A stretch of 64,000 nucleotides of DNA from Pseudochelatococcus sp050946405 (GTDB lineage: Bacteria > Pseudomonadota > Alphaproteobacteria > Rhizobiales > Beijerinckiaceae): the NCBI RefSeq assembly GCF_050946405.1, contig NZ_JBMNUS010000002.1, forward strand, positions 372,001 to 436,000, written 5' to 3'. Of the stretch, positions 43,808 through 53,128 are shown piece by piece. Both the position numbers and the translations under genes were made by a program. Numbering within the stretch: the stretch's first letter is position 1; each line of letters starts with the position of its first letter. A model generated the notes under the pieces. That model saw only the letters and a program-made list of their open reading frames with translations, did not search any database and was not told where the DNA came from.

Positions 43808-44042
43808 GATCGGAAGCCATGTTGAGCATACGAGGGGTTCCCCGCGCGCCGTTATATAATCAGAAAGTGTTCTAGGACTCAATTCTTATCATGGGATATA
43901 TTTCAGTCCAGCCGCTGCCGCAATGCATTTCCTGTACGGATTTTGCCTCTGCCCGCGGCGTTTCCGCCCCGGCGCGCGGCTTGTTTTCGCGGCCGGGCGG
44001 TATCATACAGGACGGGCATGGTGCCGGTTGCGGAGGAAGAGA

Positions 44043-45158
44043 ATGGCGATGAGGGGCTTGGAACGGCTGATTCGGCCTTTCCTGTTTGCGCTGGACGCGG
44101 AGACGGCGCACAGAATGACCGTTCGCACGCTGGCTGCCGTGCGGCTGCCGCCTTCGGCGCCCGATGACGCGGCGCTGCATGTCGAGGCGTTCGGCCTGAA
44201 ATTCCCCAATCCCGTGGGCCTCGCCGCCGGTTTCGACAAGAACGCGGAAGCGCCCGATGCGATCCTGGCGACGGGCTTCGGCTTTGCCGAGGTGGGCACG
44301 CTGACGCCGCGTCCGCAGGCGGGCAATCCGCGTCCGCGCATCTTCCGGCTGGTGCGGGACGAGGCGGTCATCAACCGGCTGGGCTTCAACAACGAGGGCC
44401 ACGCGGCGGCCCTGCGCCGGCTGGAGGCGCGCGCCGGCCGGCCCGGCATTGTCGGCGTGAACATCGGCGCGAACAAGGATTCGGAGGACCGCGCCGCCGA
44501 TTACGTCGCCGGCATCACGACCTTCGCGCCTTTCGCGAACTATTTCACGCTCAACGTCTCCTCGCCCAACACGCCGGGCCTGCGCGACCTGCAGCAGGAG
44601 GCGGCGCTCGACGATCTCATCGCCCGCGCGATCGCGGCGCGCGACGAGGCGGCGCTGACGCATCCGCGTCGCCCGCTGCTGCTCAAGATCGCGCCCGACC
44701 TGTCGCTGGACGAACTCGACGCCATCGTCGCCGTCGCCCGCCGGCGCGGCATCGACGGGTTGATCGTGTCGAACACCACCGTCTCGCGCCCGCCGCTCAC
44801 CGATGTGCGCCACGCCGGCGAGGCGGGCGGGCTTTCCGGCCGCCCGCTGTTTCCGCTGGCGACCTGGGTGCTGGCGCAGGCGTTCATTCGCGTGGAAGGA
44901 GCGTTCCCGATCGTGGGCGTCGGCGGCATCGATTCGCCGGAAGCCGCATGGCGCAAGATCCGCGCCGGCGCGACGCTGGTGCAGCTCTATTCCGCGCTGG
45001 TCTACAAGGGGCCGTGCCTCGTCGGCGACATCAAGCAGGGCCTGCTGGCGGCGCTGAAACGCAACAGCACGACGCTGGCCGACGCCGTCGGCAAGGACGC
45101 CGCGACGATTGCCGCAGAGCCCCCGCCGGCAAATGCGGTCAGGCCAGCGAGCGCTTGA
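44043..45158 (+). CDS. pyrD: dihydroorotate dehydrogenase (quinone), class 2
   Basis: This 371-residue FMN enzyme oxidises dihydroorotate to orotate in pyrimidine synthesis and passes electrons to ubiquinone. The N-terminal helical membrane-association segment is RGLERLIRPFLFALDAETAH. FMN barrel motifs are NPVGLAAGFDKNAEAPDAIL, VGTLTPRPQAGNPRPRIFRL, INRLGFNNEG, the catalytic Ser in FTLNVSSPNTPGLRDLQ, and VGVGGIDSPEAAWRKIRAGA. The start at 44043 has GGAGGAAGAGA upstream. It is divergent from the S24 gene. Its last 20 bases overlap the end of pepN on the other strand. Confidence 0.94.
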   Translation: MAMRGLERLIRPFLFALDAETAHRMTVRTLAAVRLPPSAPDDAALHVEAFGLKFPNPVGLAAGFDKNAEAPDAILATGFGFAEVGTLTPRPQAGNPRPRIFRLVRDEAVINRLGFNNEGHAAALRRLEARAGRPGIVGVNIGANKDSEDRAADYVAGITTFAPFANYFTLNVSSPNTPGLRDLQQEAALDDLIARAIAARDEAALTHPRRPLLLKIAPDLSLDELDAIVAVARRRGIDGLIVSNTTVSRPPLTDVRHAGEAGGLSGRPLFPLATWVLAQAFIRVEGAFPIVGVGGIDSPEAAWRKIRAGATLVQLYSALVYKGPCLVGDIKQGLLAALKRNSTTLADAVGKDAATIAAEPPPANAVRPASA

Positions 45159-47793
45159 CGATATCCGCCACATCCTTCGACAGCGGCGAGGCGGCGGCGA
45201 TGCGCCGCAACGCCGCCTCCGCGTGAGCCTGCCTGCCCGGCTCCAGCGTGCGCCACGTCCTGAACGCGGTCGCGAGGCGGGAAGCGACCTGCGGATTGGT
45301 CGGATCGAGGCGCAGGATGATATCCGCCACGAAGGCGAAGCCGGCCCCGTCCGCGCGCGCGAACTGCGTCGGGTTCGCCATGGCGAAGCTGCCGACAAGC
45401 GCGCGGGCGCGGTTGGGATTGGCGAGGGAAAAGGCCGGATGCGACAGCAGGCCCCGCACCCTGTCGAGCGTGCCGGCCTCGGGAATCGACGCCTGCAAGG
45501 CGAACCACTTGTCGAGCACCAGCGGATCATTGCGATAGCGGTCGTAGAAGGCTGCCAGCGCGGCCTCGCGCGCCTCGCCCGCCACGAGGGAAAGGGCCGA
45601 GAGCGCGCCGAGCCGGTCGGTCATGTTGGTCGCCGCCGCGAATTGCTTCTGCGCCAGCGCCTCGCCGATGGTCCGGCCCTGGGCCGAACCACCCGCCGTC
45701 AGCAGGGAGAGCACGCCGTTGCGCAGCGCGCGTCTGCCGGCCTGCGCCGCATCGGGGCTGTAGGGCGCATCGGTGGCGAGTTCGTCGTAAAGGCGGGCGA
45801 GCCTGTCGCCGAGCGCCTGCGCCAACGCCTCGCGCACCGCCTTGCGGGCCGCGAACACGGCGTCGGGATCGATGTCCGCGCCGATCTCGCGGGCGATGTC
45901 CGTTTCCCCCGGCAGCGACAGCACCTGCGCGGCGAAGGCGGGATCGCGCAGCGCGCGCGCATCGAGGAAATGGCCCAGCGCCTGCGCGAGACCGGGCGGC
46001 ACCTCGGCGGCCTGGCCCGCACGCAGCGCCGCGACGGTGCGGATGATGATGCGGGTCGCCACCGTCTGCGCCGCCTGCCACTGGTTGAACGCATCGGTAT
46101 CGTGGGCGAACAGCACCAGCAGGTCGTCGTCGGGCAGGTCGAGATCGAGAATCACCGGCGCGGAAAAGCCGCGCAGCAGCGAAGGCACCGGCCGCTCCGC
46201 GACATCGGTGAAGGTGACGGTGCGCTCCGCCCCGTCGAGCACCAGCACGCCGTTGTCGAACGCGGCATCCGTGGTCGTCAGGGGCAATTCCCGCCCGCTT
46301 TCGCCGATGAGGCCGAGCGCGACCGGGATGACCATCGGCTGCTTGTCCGGCTGGTCGGGCGTGGGCGGCGTCGTCTGCGCGAGCGTCAGCGTGTATTGCC
46401 GCGCGGCCTTGTCATAGCGCCCGCGCGCGCTGACGCGCGGCGTGCCGGCCTGTTCGTACCATTGCGAGAAAGCGGCAAGATCGCGCCCGCTCGCCTCGGC
46501 GAAGCAGGCGATGAACGCCTCGATCGTGGCGGCGGTGCCGTCGTGGCGCTCGAAATAAAGGTCCATGCCGCGGCGGAAGTGCCGGCCGCCGATGAGGGTC
46601 TTCAGCACGCGGATCAGTTCCGCGCCTTTCTCGTAAACGGTGGCGGTGTAGAAATTGTTGATTTCCGCGTATTGGCGCGGGCGCACCGGATGGGCGAGCG
46701 GTCCGCCGTCCTCGGGAAACTGCGCCGAGCGCAGCACCCGCACGTCCGCGATGCGCTTGACCGGGCGCGAGCGGGCGTCGGACGAGAATTCCTGATCGCG
46801 AAAGACGGTCAGCCCTTCCTTGAGGCAAAGCTGGAACCAGTCGCGGCAGGTGATGCGGTTGCCCGTCCAGTTGTGGAAATATTCGTGCGCGATCACCGCC
46901 TCGATATTGGCATAGTCGCCGTCGGTCGCGGTGTCCTCGCTGGCCAGCACGTATTTGTCGTTGAAGATGTTGAGGCCCTTGTTCTCCATCGCGCCCATGT
47001 TGAAGTCCGACACGGCGACGACATTGAAGACGTCGAGGTCGTATTCGCGGCCGAACACTTCCTCGTCCCAGCGCATGGAGCGCTTCAGGGCATCGAGCGC
47101 ATAGGCCGCGCGCTCGCGCTTGCCGCGCTCCACATATACGGCGACCTTCACGGCCCGCCCGCTGGCGGTCGTGAACACGTCCTCGACGTGATCGAGATCG
47201 CCGCCGACGATGGCGAACAGGTAAGAGGGCTTGGGAAAGGGATCGTGCCACACCGCGAAGTGGCGCCCGTTATCGCCGAGCGCACCGGATTCGACCGGGT
47301 TGCCGTTTCCGAGCAGCAGCGGCGTGCCCGCATCCGCCTCGATGCGGGTGGTGTAGACCGACAGCACGTCCGGCCGGTCGAGGAAATAGGTGATGCGGCG
47401 AAAGCCGTCCGCCTCGCATTGCGTGCAATAGGTTTCGCGGGAGCGGTAGAGCCCCATCAGCTTCGTGTTGGCGGTGGGGTTGACGGTGGTGTCGATGGTG
47501 AGCGTGAACGGCCGCTGCGGAGGACGGTGCAGCACGAACCTGTCCGGCGACACCGTATAGGCGTCGGCGGCGAGCGGCGCGCCGTCGAGGGCCGCGGAGA
47601 CGAAGACGAGTTCGTCGCCGTCGAGCGCCAGCGACGCCCCGGCGTGGCCGGCCGGGTTGGGGCGCAGCGCCAGCGTCGACGTGATGCGGGTATCGGAAGG
47701 ATGCAGCCGGATGGTCAGCGCCACCGTATCGATGAGATGATCGGTCGGCTGATAGTCCTCAAGGTGGATGAGGGGGGCGTTGTCGGCAGGCAT
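45139..47793 (-). CDS. pepN: aminopeptidase N
   Basis: This 884-residue M1 metallopeptidase of the PepN type removes N-terminal residues from peptides in the cytoplasm. Key motifs are the exopeptidase GAMENKGLN signature, zinc site HEYFH (H303, H307) with E326 in LKEGLTVFRDQEF, and the C-terminal helical domain (RLGALSALSLVAGEAREAAL). The N-terminal beta-domain begins HLEDYQPTDHLIDTVALT, typical of this subfamily. ATG 47793 is chosen because similarity begins there; the frame extends upstream. The gene ends inside the pyrD coding end. Confidence 0.95.
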   Translation of the reverse strand: MPADNAPLIHLEDYQPTDHLIDTVALTIRLHPSDTRITSTLALRPNPAGHAGASLALDGDELVFVSAALDGAPLAADAYTVSPDRFVLHRPPQRPFTLTIDTTVNPTANTKLMGLYRSRETYCTQCEADGFRRITYFLDRPDVLSVYTTRIEADAGTPLLLGNGNPVESGALGDNGRHFAVWHDPFPKPSYLFAIVGGDLDHVEDVFTTASGRAVKVAVYVERGKRERAAYALDALKRSMRWDEEVFGREYDLDVFNVVAVSDFNMGAMENKGLNIFNDKYVLASEDTATDGDYANIEAVIAHEYFHNWTGNRITCRDWFQLCLKEGLTVFRDQEFSSDARSRPVKRIADVRVLRSAQFPEDGGPLAHPVRPRQYAEINNFYTATVYEKGAELIRVLKTLIGGRHFRRGMDLYFERHDGTAATIEAFIACFAEASGRDLAAFSQWYEQAGTPRVSARGRYDKAARQYTLTLAQTTPPTPDQPDKQPMVIPVALGLIGESGRELPLTTTDAAFDNGVLVLDGAERTVTFTDVAERPVPSLLRGFSAPVILDLDLPDDDLLVLFAHDTDAFNQWQAAQTVATRIIIRTVAALRAGQAAEVPPGLAQALGHFLDARALRDPAFAAQVLSLPGETDIAREIGADIDPDAVFAARKAVREALAQALGDRLARLYDELATDAPYSPDAAQAGRRALRNGVLSLLTAGGSAQGRTIGEALAQKQFAAATNMTDRLGALSALSLVAGEAREAALAAFYDRYRNDPLVLDKWFALQASIPEAGTLDRVRGLLSHPAFSLANPNRARALVGSFAMANPTQFARADGAGFAFVADIILRLDPTNPQVASRLATAFRTWRTLEPGRQAHAEAALRRIAAASPLSKDVADIVKRSLA

Positions 47794-48038
47794 CGGTTTC
47801 GGACTCCGCGATTCGACAGGATGCGTTTTCACTCTGTTCCATCCGGCATCCTGCCTTCCGGCCGTCTCGAATGCAACGGCGCTCACCGGATGGCAGCCAT
47901 TCGCGGGCGAAGGGTGTTGCGCGGCGGATAAAACACTATATCAGCCGGGAAATAGAGCGCCCTCGCACGACCGCGGACCATCGTCCCGGCCGGTCGTTCG
48001 CGTGCGCCGATCGATCCGCAGCATCGGGAACGGGGCAG

Positions 48039-49952
48039 ATGTCAGATCCAGACAACGGCGCGGACGCATCTGGCGCCGCCGGCGACGCGCAGGGCTTCAG
48101 GCGCACGCTTGAGGGCCTGTGGCCCTATCTGTGGCCGCACGATCGCGCGGACCTGCGCCGGCGCATCTATTTCGGCTTCCTGCTGCTGCTGGTGGCGAAG
48201 ATCGTCACCGTGATGATGCCCTACAGCTTCAAATGGGCGGTCGATGCGCTGACCGGCGAAAGCCGGGGAAGCGAAGCCGCCATGCTGGCCGGCGGGGCCG
48301 TGTTTCTGACGGTTCTCTACGGCGGCATGCGGATCGTCATGGCGCTGCTGACGCAATGGCGCGACGGGCTGTTCGCCTCGGTGGCGATGAACGCCGTGCG
48401 CCGGCTGTCGCTGGAGACGTTCCGTCACATGCATGCGCTGTCGCTGCGCTTCCATCTGGAGCGCAAGACGGGCCGGCTGACGCGCGTGCTGGAGCGCGGG
48501 CGGCTGGGCATCGAGGAACTGGTGCGCATGGTCGTGCTGCATCTGCTGCCCACGATGCTGGAGTTCGCGCTCGTTCTCGGCGTGCTGTGGTGGCAGTTCG
48601 ACTGGCGTTACGCGGCCGTGGTCTTCGTGATGGTTTCGGCCTATCTGGTCTTCACCTACAAGGTGACGGAGTGGCGCATCGACATCCGCCGCCGCATGAA
48701 CGAATCGGACAACGAGGCCAACACGAAGGCCATCGACTCCCTGCTGAACTATGAAACGGTGAAATATTTCGGCGCGGAGCGGCGCGAGGCGGAACGCTAC
48801 GATACCTCGCTCGCGCATTACGAGAAGGCGAGCGTCGATACCTATGTCTCGCTCTCGTATCTGAACGGCGGGCAGGCGGTGATTTTCTCCCTCGGCGTCG
48901 TCGCGGTGATGGTGATGGCGGTTTATGACGTGCGCGCCGGCACGGCGACGGTGGGCAGCTTCGTCATGGTCAACGCCATGCTGATGCAGCTCTATCTCCC
49001 GCTCAATTTCATGGGCATGCTGTATCGGGAAATCCGCCAGGCGCTGATCGACATCGGCGAGATGTTCGCCATTCTCTCGCGCGATCCCGAGGTGAAGGAC
49101 CGGCCGGACGCGCGCCCGCTCACGGCGCAGGGCGGCGAACTGCGTTTCGAGGACGTGCGCTTCGCCTATACGCCGGACCGCCCCATCCTGCGCGGCGTCA
49201 GCTTCACCGTGCCCGCCGGGCGCACCGTCGCCGTGGTCGGGCCTTCGGGCGCGGGCAAGTCGACGCTTTCGCGCCTCATCTTCCGCTTCTACGAACCGCA
49301 GTCGGGACGCATTCTCGTCGACGATCAGGATATCGCCGTCGTGCGGCAGGACAGCCTGCGCGACGCCATCGGCATGGTGCCGCAGGATACGGTGCTGTTC
49401 AACGACACCATCGGCTACAATATCCGCTACGGACGCCCCGATGCGTCCGACGACGAGGTGGCGGAGGCGGCGAGGTTCGCGCAGATCGACCGCTTCATCC
49501 GCTCGCTGCCGCAAGGCTACGATACGCAGGTGGGCGAACGCGGCCTGAAGCTTTCCGGCGGCGAGAAGCAGCGCGTCGCCATCGCCCGCACGATCCTGAA
49601 ATCGCCGCGCATCCTCGTGCTCGACGAGGCCACGTCCGCGCTCGACACATTCACCGAACGCGAGATCCAGCATGCGCTCGACAAGGTTTCCGAAGGGCGC
49701 ACGACGCTGGTGATCGCGCACCGCCTGTCGACCATCGTCAACGCCGACGAGATCATCGTGCTCGACAAGGGCGAGGTTGCGGAGCGCGGCACGCACGCGC
49801 AGTTGCTGGCGCGGGCAGGGCTTTATGCCGCCCTGTGGAGCCGCCAGCGCGAGGCGGACGAGGCCCGCGCCACCCTTGCCCGCAACGCGGAAGCCGGCGC
49901 GGGCTCTCTGCCGCCGGGCGGCCCTGTCGAACGGCAGACGGAAACCGTCTGA
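48039..49952 (+). CDS. Atm1-type ABC exporter (membrane and ATPase in one chain)
   Basis: This 637-residue half-transporter has six membrane spans (residues about 35-330) and an ATPase domain with Walker A GPSGAGKST (about 402), the LSGGEKQRVAIAR signature (about 505) and Walker B ILVLDEATSALD. The intracellular segment SLLNYETVKYFGAERREAER is typical of the Atm1/ABCB7/HMT1 group, which export glutathione-bound or persulfide species and aid metal tolerance or Fe-S cluster homeostasis. It probably works as a homodimer in the inner membrane. It is divergent from pepN and convergent with sseA, which may matter since SseA handles sulfur. Confidence 0.9.
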   Translation: MSDPDNGADASGAAGDAQGFRRTLEGLWPYLWPHDRADLRRRIYFGFLLLLVAKIVTVMMPYSFKWAVDALTGESRGSEAAMLAGGAVFLTVLYGGMRIVMALLTQWRDGLFASVAMNAVRRLSLETFRHMHALSLRFHLERKTGRLTRVLERGRLGIEELVRMVVLHLLPTMLEFALVLGVLWWQFDWRYAAVVFVMVSAYLVFTYKVTEWRIDIRRRMNESDNEANTKAIDSLLNYETVKYFGAERREAERYDTSLAHYEKASVDTYVSLSYLNGGQAVIFSLGVVAVMVMAVYDVRAGTATVGSFVMVNAMLMQLYLPLNFMGMLYREIRQALIDIGEMFAILSRDPEVKDRPDARPLTAQGGELRFEDVRFAYTPDRPILRGVSFTVPAGRTVAVVGPSGAGKSTLSRLIFRFYEPQSGRILVDDQDIAVVRQDSLRDAIGMVPQDTVLFNDTIGYNIRYGRPDASDDEVAEAARFAQIDRFIRSLPQGYDTQVGERGLKLSGGEKQRVAIARTILKSPRILVLDEATSALDTFTEREIQHALDKVSEGRTTLVIAHRLSTIVNADEIIVLDKGEVAERGTHAQLLARAGLYAALWSRQREADEARATLARNAEAGAGSLPPGGPVERQTETV

Positions 49953-49988
49953 CATGATTTCAATGGCGGCGTCCATGCGCCACACCCG

Positions 49989-50864
49989 TCAGGATGCGGT
50001 TCGCGCAGGGCCGGTTTCGACCGGCAGGTCGGTGCGGGAGCCCCAATCCGTCCACGAGCCGTCATAAAGCGCGGCGGCGGGCTTGCCCAGCGTGTGCAGG
50101 CCCAGCGCCAGCACCGCCGCCGTCACGCCGGAGCCGCAGGTCACGACCACCGGCCGTTCCGTATCCACACCTGCCTGCGCAAAAGCGCGGGCGACCTCAT
50201 CCGCACTCTTGAACCGGCCGTCGTTGAGCAGTTCACCATAGGGCAGGTTGCGGCTGCCCGGAATGTGGCCGGGGCGCACGCCGGCGCGCGGTTCCGGCGC
50301 CTCGCCGCGGAAGCGGGGAGCGCCGCGCGCATCCACGATCTGCGCCGTCTGCCGCTCCAGATGCGCCTGCACGCCGGCGGCGTCCGTCACGGCCTCCAGC
50401 GCCCGCCTCACCGCGAAGGTCGCGGGCGGGCGCGCCGCCGCCTCGCCGGCTTCCACGGCCAGGCCCTCGGCCTGCCAGCGCGGGAAGCCGCCGTCGAGCA
50501 CAAGGACGTTTTCCGCGCCGAAGTGGCGGAATGTCCACCACGCGCGCGCCGCCGAAAACAGGCCCGCGCCGTCGTAGACGACAATCGTATGCGCATCGGA
50601 AATGCCCAGCGCACCGACCGCCGCGGCGAAATCGGCGGCGGACGGCAGCGTATGGGGCAGGGGGGAATCGCGGTCGCTGATCGCGTCGATGTCGAATCGC
50701 ACCGCGCCGGGGATATGGGCGCGCAAGAACTCCGCCTGCGGATCGCGATTCTCCGTCGGCAGATACCATGAAGCATCGACGGCGATAACGGAAGGATCGG
50801 CGGCGGCGCCTGCCAGACCGAGCTTTTCGGCCAACCATTGCGGAGAAACGAGCGGCGATGACAT
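49989..50864 (-). CDS. sseA: 3-mercaptopyruvate sulfurtransferase
   Basis: This 291-residue protein has two rhodanese domains. The second carries the active-site Cys243 in the loop CGSGVTA, which marks 3-mercaptopyruvate sulfurtransferases, rather than CRxGxR of thiosulfate rhodaneses. Other markers are VIAVDASWYLPTENRDPQAE, IPGAVRFDIDAISD, VYDGAGLFSAARAWWTFRHF and RPGHIPGSRNLPYGELL. It moves sulfur from mercaptopyruvate to thiol acceptors or cyanide. The start at 50864 (MSSPLV) fits the family. It has no obvious operon partner. Confidence 0.92.
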   Translation of the reverse strand: MSSPLVSPQWLAEKLGLAGAAADPSVIAVDASWYLPTENRDPQAEFLRAHIPGAVRFDIDAISDRDSPLPHTLPSAADFAAAVGALGISDAHTIVVYDGAGLFSAARAWWTFRHFGAENVLVLDGGFPRWQAEGLAVEAGEAAARPPATFAVRRALEAVTDAAGVQAHLERQTAQIVDARGAPRFRGEAPEPRAGVRPGHIPGSRNLPYGELLNDGRFKSADEVARAFAQAGVDTERPVVVTCGSGVTAAVLALGLHTLGKPAAALYDGSWTDWGSRTDLPVETGPARTAS

Positions 50865-51001
50865 GTCAGCACTCCCGGAATGACGGAGAAGGCGAACCGG
50901 CAGGTCCACCATTCCAGGATCATTGTGCGCATGCCGCGACGTTCACGCAAGCACCAAATATCTACTCAAACGGTAAATTCACTATACTGGCATGACCCGC
51001 C

Positions 51002-51045
51002 CGACCGGAGCATTCGCCGCTCCGGTCGGATCGGCAAATGCTCCG
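51002..51045. repeat. dispersed palindromic element, family B, short copy
   Basis: Read on the minus strand this gives GGAGCATTTGCCGATCCG and CCGGAGCGGCGAATGCTCC, nearly the same hairpin as the left half of the element at 25892-25995. It sits 16 bases beyond the infC stop without a T run, so it may help end transcripts but is not a classical terminator. Confidence 0.6.
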
Positions 51046-51061
51046 CCATTCCCGTCGCCCG

Positions 51062-51604
51062 TTATCTGGGCGCCAGCACCATGGTCATCTGGCGGCCTTC
51101 CATCTGCGGTTCGCTTTCCACCTTGGCGGTGTCGAGCACGTCGTTCTTGACGCGCAGCATCAGCTTGTAACCGAGATCCTGATGCGCCATCTCACGGCCG
51201 CGGAAGCGCAGCGTCACCTTGACCTTGTCGCCTTCCTCGAAGAAGCGCTGCATCGCCCGCATCTTGACGTTGTAATCGTTGTCGTCGATGCCGGGGCGGA
51301 GCTTGATTTCCTTCACCTCGACGGTCTTCTGCTTCTTGCGGGCCTCGGCGGCTTTCTTCTGTTCAAGAAACTTGAACTTGCCGTAATCCAGCAGCTTGCA
51401 GACGGGCGGCGTCGAATTGGGCGCGATCTCAACGAGGTCCAGCCCGGATTCCTCGGCGGCACGCAGGGCATCGAAAAACGACACGACCCCGCGATTCTGT
51501 CCCTCTTCGTCGATGAGCTGAACTTCACGAACGCCACGGATGTCTCTGTTGGCGCGCGGCCCTTCCTTCTGCGGAACCGCAAGCGATCTCATGGGGCGGC
51601 GAAT
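51062..51604 (-). CDS. infC: translation initiation factor IF-3 (ATT start)
   Basis: This 180-residue IF-3 binds the 30S subunit and checks start codons. N-domain: RANRDIRGVREVQLIDEEGQ, LDLVEIAPNSTPPVCKLLDY, GKFKFLEQKKAAEARKKQK; C-domain: VKEIKLRPGIDDNDYNVKMR, KVKVTLRFRGREMAHQDLG. I place the start at ATT 51604 (ATTCGCCGCCCC then ATG), with AGGAGA 8 bases upstream. IF-3 genes classically use ATT or ATC, which IF-3 itself discriminates against, giving autoregulation. The ATG at 51592 lacks a properly spaced ribosome site. Confidence 0.95.
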   Translation of the reverse strand: MRRPMRSLAVPQKEGPRANRDIRGVREVQLIDEEGQNRGVVSFFDALRAAEESGLDLVEIAPNSTPPVCKLLDYGKFKFLEQKKAAEARKKQKTVEVKEIKLRPGIDDNDYNVKMRAMQRFFEEGDKVKVTLRFRGREMAHQDLGYKLMLRVKNDVLDTAKVESEPQMEGRQMTMVLAPR

Positions 51605-51708
51605 GGCTGATCTCTCCTGTTGATGCCGGACAGCGAAATGGGCAACTCCCGGACCAAACCGAAAAAACCGACTGCCCCCCTGCCACGACGTTCTGTCTCG
51701 ATGGCAGG

Positions 51709-51737
51709 AACATTTGCATAAAGCATCACAATGTCAA
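51709..51737 (-). promoter_or_regulatory. candidate infC promoter
   Basis: A perfect TTGACA (51737-51732) is followed at 17 bases by AATGTT (51714-51709), a poor -10. It lies about 105 bases upstream of the ATT start. The leader between them has a CTGCCA/TGGCAG stem and a T run near 51661, whose role is unclear. Confidence 0.3.
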
Positions 51738-51777
51738 TAGCATCCGGGCGCATTGACATATGAAAATGACATCTGTG

Positions 51778-53055
51778 TTACCGCGGCAATGCCGGGCGGG
51801 GTCCGTCCAGCAGGGATGCATAGACGGCAAGTGTTTCGTTCACCATGTATTCCAGTGAAAAATGGGCCTCGACATGGCCGCGGGCGCGGTCGGTCAGCGC
51901 CTGCCGGGCGGAGGCGCCGAGCGCCAGCACCTCGGCGATCGCCGCCGCCAGCGGCGGGGCCTCGCCCGCCGGCACGCGCCATCCCGTGCGCTGCCGGGCC
52001 GCGACGTCGGGCGGGCTGAGGACGGTTTCCGGCACGGCACCGAGATCGGAGACGATCACGGGCGCGCCCATCGCCTGCGCTTCCACCGCCACGCGGCCGA
52101 AGGCTTCCGGCTCCGTCGACGGCACGACGACCACCGCCGCCGCCTGGAAGGCGGCCGGCATGTCCGCGCAATGGCCGACGCGGCGCACGACATCGCGAAG
52201 GCCGAAGCGGTCGATATCCTTGTCGAGCTGACGCACGTAGCCGTCGCGCCCCTGCGGATCGCCCGCGAGCACGAAAACCACGTCGGCGGCCGTGCCGCCG
52301 TGCGGCGCATCGTCTTGCAGCAGATGTGCCGCCTCGATCAGCACGCGCTGCCCCTTCCACCCGGTAAGGCGCGCCGCGAGCAGCACGACGCGCTGGTGCG
52401 GCGCCACGCCCCATTGCCGCCGCAGGGCCTCGACCCGCTCCGGCGCCACCCTGTCGGGCCGGTAGCGCGTGAGATCGGTGCCGCGATGGATCACCTTCAC
52501 CCGCCCCGCCGCGAAGGGATGCGCCGCCTCGATGAGCCCGGCGGTGTAGCGCGAATTGGCGATGACCACGTCGCCGCGCGCCATGACCGAATTGTACAGC
52601 ACCTTGACGGCCGACTTGCCCGAATAGCTGCCATGATAGGTGGTCACGAACGGCAGGCCGAGCGCCCTTGCCGCCGTGAGCGCGACCCAGGCGGGGGCGC
52701 GGGAGCGGGCGTGGAGCAGCTCGATGCCCTCCTGCCGGCAAAGGCGGATGAGCCGGCGCGCGTTGAACGCCATCGCCACCGGGTTCTTGCTGCGCGCCGG
52801 GAAGGGGATCCAGATGCCGCCGTTGGCCTGCAACTCGCCCACCAGCCGGCCGCCCTCCGTCGCGACGAGCGCGCGCGCGCCGGCGCCCGCGAGGCCGGCG
52901 GCAATGTCGACCGTGGTGCGCTCGGCCCCGCCGGCTTCCAGCTCGGGGATGATCTGGAGGATCGTGCGGCCATACAATGGCCGCGGCGTCGTCGGCCGTG
53001 GCGTCGCCGCGGACAAACCTGCGGGAATGTTCGATCGCGGGATGGCCGGTCGCAT
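51778..53055 (-). CDS. glycosyltransferase family 4 (GT-B fold)
   Basis: This 425-residue protein has the two-domain GT-B layout. The N-domain starts with ILQIIPELEAGGAERTTVDI, a pattern of glycan-synthesis GT4 enzymes, with LLHARSRAPAWVALTAARAL and ANSRYTAGLI. The C-domain has VIHRGTDLTRYRP, VVLLAARLTGWKGQRVLIEA and the donor-binding E-x7-E-like VVPSTEPEAFGRVAVEAQAM. It probably adds a sugar to a lipopolysaccharide core or exopolysaccharide precursor in the cytoplasm; donor and acceptor are unknown. ATG 53055 is the last sensible start before the Rossmann part. It is divergent from a hydrolase gene. Confidence 0.87.
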   Translation of the reverse strand: MRPAIPRSNIPAGLSAATPRPTTPRPLYGRTILQIIPELEAGGAERTTVDIAAGLAGAGARALVATEGGRLVGELQANGGIWIPFPARSKNPVAMAFNARRLIRLCRQEGIELLHARSRAPAWVALTAARALGLPFVTTYHGSYSGKSAVKVLYNSVMARGDVVIANSRYTAGLIEAAHPFAAGRVKVIHRGTDLTRYRPDRVAPERVEALRRQWGVAPHQRVVLLAARLTGWKGQRVLIEAAHLLQDDAPHGGTAADVVFVLAGDPQGRDGYVRQLDKDIDRFGLRDVVRRVGHCADMPAAFQAAAVVVVPSTEPEAFGRVAVEAQAMGAPVIVSDLGAVPETVLSPPDVAARQRTGWRVPAGEAPPLAAAIAEVLALGASARQALTDRARGHVEAHFSLEYMVNETLAVYASLLDGPRPALPR

Positions 53056-53128
53056 CGGCGGGTTCACCAGTGGTAAGAGAGGCCGGCAGATTCGTATAAA
53101 TGCCATGCTGATTGCGGAGTCATTTACA

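Noticed and set aside
45109..47931. Long plus-strand open frame opposite pepN
   Set aside because: Arg/His-rich shadow without recognisable domains; pepN on the other strand has complete motifs.
51002..51045. Terminator for infC
   Set aside because: The palindrome has no T run and matches a dispersed repeat family, so it was listed as a repeat.
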